Shown here in pieces: positions 1 to 5,608 of a stretch of 6,572 nt of DNA (positions within the stretch are counted from its first letter, which is position 1; every line of letters starts with the position of its first letter). The stretch spans positions 4,200 to 10,771 of the forward strand of contig JABUTC010000025.1 in the NCBI GenBank assembly GCA_021442505.1. Reading direction: 5' to 3'. The stretch comes from Mogibacterium sp. (GTDB lineage Bacteria > Bacillota > Clostridia > Peptostreptococcales > Anaerovoracaceae). Below the pieces are notes generated by a model. That model saw nothing but the letters and a program-made list of their open reading frames with translations. It did not search any database and had not been told where the DNA came from. A program made the translations under genes and the position numbers.

Positions 1-575
1 TCGAGATGAACTTCCTGCCTGATGTTTACGTGCCTTGCGAGCAGTGCCGCGGGGCGAGATACAACCGTGAGACACTCGAAGTTAAATACAAGGGAAAAAG
101 CATCAGTGACGTTCTCAACATGTCGGTTGAAGAGGCTATGAGCTTCTTCGAGAACCAGCCGGCGATTCATCGCTACCTCAAGACACTGTATGACGTTGGT
201 CTTGGATACATCAGCCTTGGTCAGCCGTCGACTCAGCTTTCGGGAGGAGAGGCACAGCGAATCAAACTGGCGACCGAGCTTTCGAAGCGCTCGACCGGAA
301 GGACTCTGTACATACTGGACGAGCCGACAACAGGACTGCATTTTGCCGACGTCGAGAAGCTTCTCTATGTGCTTGAGAGGCTGGTTGATGAGGGAAATAC
401 CGTCGTTGTAATCGAGCACAATCTCGATGTTATAAAGCGTGCGGACCACATCATCGACCTCGGTCCTGAGGGCGGAACCGGCGGAGGAACCGTCGTTGCG
501 ACAGGAACGCCGGAGGAGATTGCGGCCTGCGAGAAATCGTACACCGGACAGTATCTGAAGAAGATGCTGAAATAA
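1..575 (+). CDS. uvrA: UvrA, excinuclease ABC subunit A, C-terminal part (5' end outside window)
   Basis: This is the last 190 or so residues of UvrA, the damage-recognition ATPase of nucleotide excision repair, which works in the cytoplasm with UvrB and UvrC. The reading frame is open to the left edge (first full codon at base 3), so the ATG at base 6 is internal, not a start. The visible part begins at the end of the second zinc-finger module (CEQC, about bases 36-47). It continues with the second ABC ATPase: signature motif QLSGGEAQRIKLA (about 235-273), Walker B LYILDEPTTGLH (about 307-342), the H-loop histidine in VIEHNLDVI, and the UvrA-typical tail DLGPEGGTGGGTVVATGTPEEIA. The protein ends soon after in YLKKMLK, a normal UvrA end. 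The match to UvrA is unambiguous. A hairpin with T-runs starting 46 bases after the stop may terminate this transcript. Confidence 0.97.
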   Translation, partial: EMNFLPDVYVPCEQCRGARYNRETLEVKYKGKSISDVLNMSVEEAMSFFENQPAIHRYLKTLYDVGLGYISLGQPSTQLSGGEAQRIKLATELSKRSTGRTLYILDEPTTGLHFADVEKLLYVLERLVDEGNTVVVIEHNLDVIKRADHIIDLGPEGGTGGGTVVATGTPEEIAACEKSYTGQYLKKMLK

Positions 576-591
576 ATTTTACAAAAATTGC

Positions 592-620
592 TTGACTGTC
601 AGGCGACAACGCGATATTAT
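592..620 (+). promoter_or_regulatory. Sigma-A-type promoter for the SPFH/Arc unit
   Basis: A -35 box TTGACT (592-597) and a -10 box TATTAT (615-620) are separated by exactly 17 bases, each one mismatch from consensus. The predicted start is near base 627, giving a leader of roughly 50 bases before the ATG at 675. The expected start lies inside the inverted repeat 621-643. Seen in sequence; promoter activity is inferred. Confidence 0.75.
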
Positions 621-655
621 GCTGATATCAAAACGATATCAGCATTTTTCTTTTT
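621..655 (+). terminator. Inverted repeat with T-runs: uvrA terminator and/or operator over the SPFH promoter start
   Basis: Perfect 9-bp arms GCTGATATC (621-629) and GATATCAGC (635-643) flank the 5-base loop AAAAC. They are followed by A, five T, C and five T (644-655). Read from uvrA this is a plausible Rho-independent terminator, though the stem is AT-rich. It begins the base after the -10 box of the next gene, so transcripts from that promoter would start inside the left arm and lack the full hairpin. That position also suits a repressor operator. The two roles are not exclusive. Confidence 0.65.
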
Positions 656-663
656 ACATATAC

Positions 664-669
664 AGGAGG
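664..669 (+). promoter_or_regulatory. Ribosome binding site that fixes the SPFH start
   Basis: AGGAGG lies 5 bases before the ATG at 675. The same frame is open back to an ATG-like TTG codon at 588, but that would start upstream of the promoter -10 box and has no ribosome binding site, so the start at 675 is preferred. Confidence 0.85.
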
Positions 670-674
670 CAACA

Positions 675-1706
675 ATGGAAAATATCGCAAATCATGACAT
701 TCAGGAAAAAATCCTTAAGCCGATAAGCGGAGTACTGATGCTTATTGTGGCAATTCTGATGGCAGTTCTGTGCATACCGGCATTTATTCTCGGAGTGGAA
801 TCAATGGTTTATGCGCCTGCATTTGGTTTAATCGTAGTCATTCTTTCAATCATCATGTTCGTTGGCTGGATTTTCATCCTTTGCGGATTGCACTCGGTTA
901 ACCCTAACGAAGCTCTCGTTCTGGTAATGTTCGGTAAATACCACGGAACAGTGAAGAAGTCCGGATACTATTTCATCAATCCTTTTGCAAGACCAATCGT
1001 TCCTGCATCGATGCAGCCACTGCCATTGGTTACAACTGAGGCGGCAATCGAAGATAAGAAGAACAAGAAGAAAAACGGTCTTACAGTAGGTTCGACAAGA
1101 AAGAGAATTTCGCTCAAGGTAAACACACTTAACAACGACAAGCAGAAGGTAAACGACATCCTCGGAAACCCGGTCATGATCGGAACCATCGTAATCTGGA
1201 AGGTTGCTGACCCGACGAAGGCGGTTTTCAACGTAGAAGACTACGGCGAGTTCCTCTCGACACAGTGTGACTCGGTTGTAAGAAACGCCGCAAGAATGTT
1301 CCCTTATGACGACTTCGATGATTCTGCAGAGACAGCATCAAACGGCGAGAAGACTCTCCGCGGAAGCAGTCAGGAGATCGCAGACCTTATGCAGGAAGAA
1401 CTCCAGAAGAGAGTTGAGAACGCAGGTCTTGAGATTCAGGATGTAAGAATCACAAATCTCGCATACGCTGAGGAAATCGCAGCAGCAATGCTCCAGAGAC
1501 AGCAGGCTTCGGCTATCATCGCAGCAAGACAGAAGATTGTAGAAGGCGCTGTAAGTATGGTAAAAATGGCTCTCGACCAGCTCGACGAAGACGGCGTTGT
1601 CGTACTCGATGAGGAGCGTAAGGCAGCTATGGTAAGCAACCTGCTCGTAGTTCTCTGCGGCAACAAGGATGCTCAGCCGGTAATCAATAACGGATCAATC
1701 TACTAG
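675..1706 (+). CDS. SPFH/band-7 (prohibitin/stomatin-like) membrane protein
   Basis: This is a 343-residue protein starting at the ATG behind AGGAGG. Two hydrophobic segments (about residues 18-40 and 47-71) form an N-terminal membrane hairpin or two helices. The SPFH domain follows at once: NPNEALVLVMFGKYHGTVKKSGYYF (about 77-100) is the typical band-7 entry, VMIGTIVIWKVADPTKAVFNVEDY (about 167-190) is the core strand region, and NAGLEIQDVRITNLAYAEEIAAAMLQRQQA (about 249-278) leads into an Ala/Gln-rich helix. Between the first two lies a strongly basic stretch, KKNKKKNGL (about 128-136). SPFH proteins assemble into membrane rings or microdomain scaffolds, often controlling proteases or fluidity; no specific role can be read from this sequence. 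No NfeD-type partner is present. The next gene starts 11 bases downstream, so the two are almost certainly cotranscribed. Family assignment is firm; the function is unknown. Confidence 0.9.
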   Translation: MENIANHDIQEKILKPISGVLMLIVAILMAVLCIPAFILGVESMVYAPAFGLIVVILSIIMFVGWIFILCGLHSVNPNEALVLVMFGKYHGTVKKSGYYFINPFARPIVPASMQPLPLVTTEAAIEDKKNKKKNGLTVGSTRKRISLKVNTLNNDKQKVNDILGNPVMIGTIVIWKVADPTKAVFNVEDYGEFLSTQCDSVVRNAARMFPYDDFDDSAETASNGEKTLRGSSQEIADLMQEELQKRVENAGLEIQDVRITNLAYAEEIAAAMLQRQQASAIIAARQKIVEGAVSMVKMALDQLDEDGVVVLDEERKAAMVSNLLVVLCGNKDAQPVINNGSIY

Positions 1707-1717
1707 GAGAAATCGAG

Positions 1718-1960
1718 ATGGACGAACGCGAAGCAAAGCTGCTCGCCAGACAAAAAGAACTCGATGAACTAGAGAAGGAGATAAAGGCCAGAGAGAAGGC
1801 TATTAAGAAAAAGGAGCAGGAGAAGAAGCAGATTCTGCTCAGACTTGCACCGGGACTCTGGAATGAAATAGCCAAAATGGCCGACGACGATATCCGTTCA
1901 ATCAACGGAGAAATCGAATACCTTCTCACCGAAGCAGTAAGGGCGAGGAAAAAGAAATAG
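1718..1960 (+). CDS. Small coiled-coil protein with Arc-type ribbon-helix-helix domain
   Basis: This 80-residue protein follows the SPFH gene by 11 bases, with AGGAGA overlapping the preceding stop codon (1705-1710) and ATG at 1718. Residues 1-36 are almost purely Lys/Glu/Arg/Ala/Leu and read as a charged coiled coil. Residues 38-76 match the ribbon-helix-helix fold: strand QILLRL (38-43), first helix about 45-57, then RSINGEIEYLLTEAV (60-74). Aligned by eye without gaps to phage P22 Arc, Arc Gln9, Asn11 and Arg13 (the base-contacting strand residues) fall on Gln38, Leu40 and Arg42, and Arc RSVN falls on RSIN. It is therefore probably a dimeric DNA-binding protein, perhaps repressing its own operon as many such proteins do. 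No toxin-like partner is visible, so calling it an antitoxin is not supported. The C-terminal tail is basic (RARKKK). Confidence 0.82.
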   Translation: MDEREAKLLARQKELDELEKEIKAREKAIKKKEQEKKQILLRLAPGLWNEIAKMADDDIRSINGEIEYLLTEAVRARKKK

Positions 1961-1972
1961 AAGTGTTTAAAT

Positions 1973-2001
1973 AAGGTGTGTCACTTTGCGTGGCACACCT
2001 T
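1973..2001 (+). terminator. Strong hairpin after the SPFH/Arc unit (weak or atypical terminator)
   Basis: A 12-bp stem, AAGGTGTGTCAC (1973-1984) with GTGGCACACCTT (1990-2001), contains one G-U wobble and closes the loop TTTGC. It lies 12 bases after the stop of the small DNA-binding protein. The T-run is only three bases (2000-2002) before GGCG, so it is a poor classical terminator. Its right arm carries the best -35 candidate of the next promoter (1990-1995), so a role as protein binding site is also possible. Confidence 0.5.
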
Positions 2002-2019
2002 TGGCGTAAGTGGTATAAT
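1990..2019 (+). promoter_or_regulatory. Extended -10 promoter giving a leaderless transcript
   Basis: TGG followed by TATAAT (2011-2019) is a perfect extended -10 element. The best -35 candidate is GTGGCA (1990-1995, four of six bases) at an 18-base spacing; an extended -10 does not need a good -35. Counting from the -10 box, the first transcribed base is predicted at 2026, which is the A of the ATG of the next gene. Confidence 0.7.
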
Positions 2020-2025
2020 ATAACG

Positions 2026-3045
2026 ATGAAACAAATTGAGATTACAAAGAATGACGCGGGAAGAAGGCTGGACAGGTTTCTCAGGAAATACCTGCCCAAG
2101 GCTTCGCTCGGATCAATTTATAAAATCATTCGCAAGGACGTCAAGGTTGACGGCAAGAGACGCGATGAGAAATACATGCTGAGCGAAGGCGAGATTCTCA
2201 CGCTGTACCTGTCGGATGAGATGATTGCAGAACTTCGAGGCGGTACAGATTCCGAACTCGAAGAGACAAAGTCATCGGTCAGGGCTCGCAGGAATTTCAA
2301 AATCGTTTACGAAGACGAGAACATTCTCGTAGCGGATAAGCCTTTTGGCCTTCTGACTCACGGAGACAGCAGCGAGAAGAAGAATCACCTCGCCAACCAG
2401 GTTAAGGACTATCTCATCGAGACGGGCGAGTTCAACCCGCGCGAAAAGGTTTTCGCACCGGCGCCGGCAAATCGCTTAGACCGCAACACCACGGGCATGG
2501 TGCTTTTCGGAAAGACTGCAGAGGCTCTCAAGGATCTCAATAAAATGATCCGCGAAGGAGGAATCCGCAAGTTTTACCTGACGCTCTGTTACGGAGCGGT
2601 CGAGGAGGAGCTTCATCTGACGGGAAGCCTCAGCAAGGACGAGAAAACGAACACCGTTAATGTGTCAGACAGGCCGTCGAGCGAGTCCAAAGACATAGAG
2701 ACGATTGTCAGACCTCTTGCCATCTACACGGGAAAGGGCATGACGGTATCGCTGGTCGAGGTCGAACTCGTTACGGGAAGGACTCACCAGATCAGAGCCC
2801 ACCTTGCAAGTGCGGGACATCCGCTGCTCGGTGACTACAAATATCAGACGAGGGCTGTGACAAAGCACAACCTCGGACTCAAGAACAAATATGAAATCAA
2901 CACTCAGCTTCTCCACAGCGCAAGGCTCGAGTTTGTCGAGTGCACAGAAGCGCTTGAATATATGGAAGGAAAGCAGATTGAAACAGACATGCCGGAGAGC
3001 TTCGGGCGCATACTTGGAGAACTTCGCATGATGAAGGAATTTTAG
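2026..3045 (+). CDS. RluA-family RNA pseudouridine synthase
   Basis: This 339-residue enzyme should convert specific uridines in RNA, probably 23S rRNA, to pseudouridine. Residues about 12-61 form an S4 RNA-binding domain (RRLDRFLRKYLPKASLGSIY and the following VKVDGKR). The catalytic domain begins near residue 92 (IVYEDENILVADKPFGLLTH). The catalytic aspartate is Asp152 in NRLDRNTTG, the usual motif being HRLDxxTSG. Further family blocks are VTGRTHQIRAHLASAGHPLLGD (249-270) and LLHSARLEF (295-303). The S4 domain and spacing resemble the RluC/RluD group, but the target uridine cannot be assigned. The ATG at 2026 is chosen because MKQIEITKNDAGRRLDRFL is a natural S4 start. An upstream GTG in frame at 1978 lies inside the hairpin and before the promoter. 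No ribosome binding site precedes 2026, fitting a leaderless mRNA. It is the first gene of a run with lepB, smpB and pncB. Confidence 0.93.
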   Translation: MKQIEITKNDAGRRLDRFLRKYLPKASLGSIYKIIRKDVKVDGKRRDEKYMLSEGEILTLYLSDEMIAELRGGTDSELEETKSSVRARRNFKIVYEDENILVADKPFGLLTHGDSSEKKNHLANQVKDYLIETGEFNPREKVFAPAPANRLDRNTTGMVLFGKTAEALKDLNKMIREGGIRKFYLTLCYGAVEEELHLTGSLSKDEKTNTVNVSDRPSSESKDIETIVRPLAIYTGKGMTVSLVEVELVTGRTHQIRAHLASAGHPLLGDYKYQTRAVTKHNLGLKNKYEINTQLLHSARLEFVECTEALEYMEGKQIETDMPESFGRILGELRMMKEF

Positions 3046-3066
3046 CAGGGACAAAGAGGATAGACG

Positions 3067-3588
3067 ATGGAAGACATTCGCAAAAATCTTTTGATAGACA
3101 TTGTAATAGCGCTGATACTGGCGGCGATTGTGCTGTTTTTTATCAGGCCGACAGTGGTTAAGCAGACGTCGATGCAGGACACTCTGCAGCCGAACGACTA
3201 TCTGATAATGTACAAGCGTGCATATGTGAACAAGACTCCGCAGCGCGGGGACATCGTCATTTTCCAGTCGAGCCTCACAACCGAGAGCGGCAAGAGAAAA
3301 CTCCTCATCAAGAGAGTTATCGGACTGCCGGGCGACATTATTACGATTAAGGACGATCAGCTTTATATCAACGGCGAAAAGTATGAGGAGGACTACCTGC
3401 GTGACGGGGTTACCTCAGGCGATATAGAGAACCTCGAGGTGCCGAAGGAGAAATACTTCGTTATGGGCGACAACAGACTTGTGAGCGTCGACAGCAGATA
3501 TGACGAGGTCGGCTGTGTATCGCTGGGCAATATCAAGGGTAAAGCGGTGTTCAGGCTGTACCCGTTTAATAAAATAGGAAAGCTGTAA
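3067..3588 (+). CDS. lepB: Signal peptidase I
   Basis: This 173-residue type I signal peptidase removes signal peptides from exported preproteins at the outer face of the cytoplasmic membrane. A single anchor helix (about residues 8-26, IDIVIALILAAIVLFFI after a short basic N-terminus) is followed by the catalytic domain. The nucleophile is Ser35 in TSMQDTL, and the general base is Lys82 in IKRVIGLPGD. The conserved GDNR...DSR box is at about 134-144. All catalytic elements are present, and the length and single anchor fit the short Gram-positive type. The usual SMxPTL motif has Asp in place of Pro. Start is the ATG with AGAGGA (3055-3060) six bases upstream. The gap to the upstream stop is 21 bases, as is the gap to smpB, so cotranscription is likely. 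The symbol follows family usage; Bacillus-type naming would be sip. Confidence 0.95.
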   Translation: MEDIRKNLLIDIVIALILAAIVLFFIRPTVVKQTSMQDTLQPNDYLIMYKRAYVNKTPQRGDIVIFQSSLTTESGKRKLLIKRVIGLPGDIITIKDDQLYINGEKYEEDYLRDGVTSGDIENLEVPKEKYFVMGDNRLVSVDSRYDEVGCVSLGNIKGKAVFRLYPFNKIGKL

Positions 3589-3609
3589 CGGCTTGAAAGG
3601 ATGTAACGT

Positions 3610-4083
3610 ATGGCTAAGAGGCCAAAGAAAATAGTTGCGAATAACAAGAAGGCCAGGCATGACTACTTCATCGAAGAGGTCTACGAGGTAGGAATTGTGC
3701 TCACCGGAACGGAGATCAAATCGATACGTGCCGGGCGATGCAGCATCAAGGAAAGCTACTGCAAGATTGATAAGAACGGTGAAGTGTTCATCCACGGAAT
3801 GCATATTTCACCGTACGAACAGGGGAATCGATACAATGTTGAGCCTTTGAGGGACAGAAAACTGCTGATGCACAAGAGGCAGATAAGCAAGCTGATAGGA
3901 ACTCTCAAGACAAGCGGACTCACACTCGTTCCGCTGAATGTGTATCTCAACGAGGACGGAAGATGCAAGCTTGAGATCGGGCTGGCTCGCGGTAAAAAGA
4001 ACTACGACAAGCGCGATACAATCGCAAAAAAGGATGCGGACAGAAAAATTGACAGAGCTATCAAAGATAGACTGAACCGTTAG
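3610..4083 (+). CDS. smpB: SsrA-binding protein SmpB
   Basis: This 157-residue protein binds the tRNA-like end of tmRNA and brings it into stalled ribosomes, where its basic tail occupies the empty mRNA channel. The family blocks are intact: ARHDYFIEEVYEVGIVLTGTEIKSIRAG (about 15-42), EVFIHGMHISPYEQGN (about 58-73), RDRKLLMHKRQISKLIG (about 81-97), LVPLNVYLN (106-114), and KLEIGLARGKKNYDKRDTI (about 120-138). The Lys/Arg/Asp-rich C-terminal tail KKDADRKIDRAIKDRLNR is the segment that becomes helical in the ribosome. Length is normal for the family. GAAAGGA (3595-3601) lies eight bases before the ATG. The gene for its RNA partner, ssrA, lies about 1.5 kb downstream beyond pncB, which supports the call. 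Confidence 0.98.
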   Translation: MAKRPKKIVANNKKARHDYFIEEVYEVGIVLTGTEIKSIRAGRCSIKESYCKIDKNGEVFIHGMHISPYEQGNRYNVEPLRDRKLLMHKRQISKLIGTLKTSGLTLVPLNVYLNEDGRCKLEIGLARGKKNYDKRDTIAKKDADRKIDRAIKDRLNR

Positions 4084-4107
4084 GCTCAGCCGGTAAAGGA
4101 GCAAAAA

Positions 4108-5553
4108 ATGAAAGACACTTACAACACAACAATGCTCACCGATTTCTATGAAATCACTATGGCGAACGGATACTTCCAGTCGAATGCAGAGGTAAAGGAC
4201 TATATCGCAACATTCGATATGTTCTTCCGCAGAGTGCCGGACAACGGCGGCTTTGCAATTATGGCCGGAGTGGAGCAGCTGATTGACTATCTCAAGAATC
4301 TCAAGTTCACGGACGAGGACATTGAGTATCTGAGAGGTGAAGGCTGCTTCTGCGAGGAGTTCCTCGACTACCTCAAGAACTTTGAATTCGTCTGTGATGT
4401 ATGGGCAGTGCCTGAAGGAACACCGATTTTCCCATACGAGCCAATCGTAACGGTTAAGGGACCTGCCATTCAGGCGCAGTTCATCGAGACAATGATTCTC
4501 CTTACAATCAACCACCAGTCGCTGATTGCAACAAAGGCAAACAGAATCGTAAGAGCGGCAGACGGAAGACCTGTAATGGAATTCGGAACAAGAAGAGCTC
4601 AGGGAACAGCCGCAGCCATCTTCGGAGCAAGAGCTTCATACATCGGAGGATGCGTTGGAACAGCCTGTGCAATCGCTGACAGAGACTACGGCGTAAGCGC
4701 ACTTGGAACAATGGCGCACAGCTGGGTACAGTCTTTTGACAGCGAGTACGAGGCATTCTACGAGTACACAAAGATGTATCCTAACAATGCAACTCTGCTG
4801 ATTGACACATACAACGTGCTGAGCTCGGGACTTCCGAATGCAATCAAGGTTTTCAAGGAACTCAAGCCGGCAAAGATGGGAGTTCGTATCGACTCCGGAG
4901 ACATCACCTATCTCACAAAGAAGACAAGACAGATACTCGACGAGGCAGGACTTCAGGACTGCGCAATCGTAATTTCAAACTCACTCGACGAGCACCTCAT
5001 CAGCGAGGTTCTTCGCGAGGGAGCACAGATCAGCTCATTCGGTGTCGGCGAGAGACTCATTACAGCAAAGTCAGAGCCTGTTTTCGGAGGCGTTTACAAG
5101 CTGGCACAGATTGAGAAGCCGGACGGAACTGTGATTCCTAAGATGAAGATTTCAGAGAATGTTGAGAAAATCACAAATCCTGGCTTCAAGAATGTCTACA
5201 GGTTCATTGGAAAAGATCACGGAAAGGCTCTTGCGGATGTCATCACACTCCGCAGCGAGGGCAAGCCTTCAGAGGATACATATGAGATTTTCGACCCTAA
5301 TGCAACATGGAAGAGAAAGACTCTCTATGATTACGAGGTAAAAGAGCTTCTCGTACCAATCTTCGAAAAGGGTAAGTGCGTTTACGAGTCGCCAAGCATC
5401 AGCGAGATTCGTGACTACTGCAAGGAGCAGGTTGCAACACTCTGGGACGAGTCGCTCAGATTCGACAACCCGCAGACATACAAGGTCGACCTGTCACAGG
5501 AACTTTTCGACCTGAAGCTCGACCTGCTTAACAAGTACGGCCATCAGGGATAA
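4108..5553 (+). CDS. pncB: Nicotinate phosphoribosyltransferase
   Basis: This 481-residue cytoplasmic enzyme makes nicotinate mononucleotide from nicotinate and phosphoribosyl pyrophosphate, coupled to ATP hydrolysis, in the salvage route to NAD. The N-terminus TMLTDFYEITMANGYF (about 8-23) is diagnostic. FGTRRAQGTAAA (159-170) carries substrate-binding arginines. His204 in GTMAHSWVQSF corresponds to the histidine phosphorylated during catalysis in characterised members. GVRIDSGDI (258-266) and ISNSLDE (289-295), followed by FGVGERLITA (311-320), are the phosphoribosyl-binding barrel region. Length is typical of the longer Gram-positive form. AAAGGAG (4095-4101) is six bases before the ATG, and the gap from smpB is 24 bases, implying one operon. 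Codons lean strongly to AGA, GGA and GCA, suggesting good expression. No functional link to its neighbours is apparent, although it sits between the two trans-translation genes. Confidence 0.96.
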   Translation: MKDTYNTTMLTDFYEITMANGYFQSNAEVKDYIATFDMFFRRVPDNGGFAIMAGVEQLIDYLKNLKFTDEDIEYLRGEGCFCEEFLDYLKNFEFVCDVWAVPEGTPIFPYEPIVTVKGPAIQAQFIETMILLTINHQSLIATKANRIVRAADGRPVMEFGTRRAQGTAAAIFGARASYIGGCVGTACAIADRDYGVSALGTMAHSWVQSFDSEYEAFYEYTKMYPNNATLLIDTYNVLSSGLPNAIKVFKELKPAKMGVRIDSGDITYLTKKTRQILDEAGLQDCAIVISNSLDEHLISEVLREGAQISSFGVGERLITAKSEPVFGGVYKLAQIEKPDGTVIPKMKISENVEKITNPGFKNVYRFIGKDHGKALADVITLRSEGKPSEDTYEIFDPNATWKRKTLYDYEVKELLVPIFEKGKCVYESPSISEIRDYCKEQVATLWDESLRFDNPQTYKVDLSQELFDLKLDLLNKYGHQG

Positions 5554-5567
5554 TTGGCAACTAGCAT

Positions 5568-5573
5568 TAGAAT
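5568..5573 (+). promoter_or_regulatory. Possible -10 box for ssrA
   Basis: TAGAAT is one mismatch from TATAAT and would start transcription at about 5580, just before the hairpin at 5581-5604. No acceptable -35 box is visible 16-18 bases upstream, so this is weak. ssrA might instead depend on read-through from the operon. Confidence 0.3.
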
Positions 5574-5580
5574 GACAAAC

Positions 5581-5604
5581 TGCGGCGAGGGAAACCTCTC
5601 CGCA
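5581..5604 (+). other. GAAA-capped hairpin directly upstream of tmRNA
   Basis: Arms TGCGGCGAGG (5581-5590) and CCTCTCCGCA (5595-5604) pair with a single C/T mismatch and are capped by the GNRA tetraloop GAAA. Only four bases (TTAT) separate it from the mature 5' end of tmRNA, and there is no T-run, so it does not look like a pncB terminator. It may be a leader or processing element of precursor tmRNA (inference). Confidence 0.55.
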
Positions 5605-5608
5605 TTAT

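Noticed and set aside
588..674. 29-residue N-terminal extension of the SPFH protein
   Set aside because: It would begin at a TTG upstream of the -10 box and run through the hairpin. The AGGAGG before 675 marks the real start.
1684..1929. Antisense Ser-rich frame opposite the small DNA-binding gene
   Set aside because: It is the complement of Lys/Glu-rich coiled-coil codons, which gives runs of Ser and Phe. No independent support.
1718..1960. Toxin-antitoxin system with the SPFH protein as toxin
   Set aside because: SPFH proteins are not known toxins, the gene order and size do not fit a usual pair, and no toxin fold is visible nearby.
1978..2025. GTG start giving a 16-residue extension of the pseudouridine synthase
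   Set aside because: The GTG lies in the hairpin arm upstream of the extended -10 promoter, has no ribosome binding site, and the extension is not S4-like.
3601..3606. Minimal ATG-TAA frame just before smpB
   Set aside because: The ribosome binding site GAAAGGA overlaps the ATG itself, leaving no spacing for initiation, so it is probably chance.
3808..4515. Antisense 235-residue frame opposite smpB and pncB
   Set aside because: It is a codon-bias shadow of two firmly identified genes, rich in Cys/Leu/Ser with no recognisable domain and no ribosome binding site.
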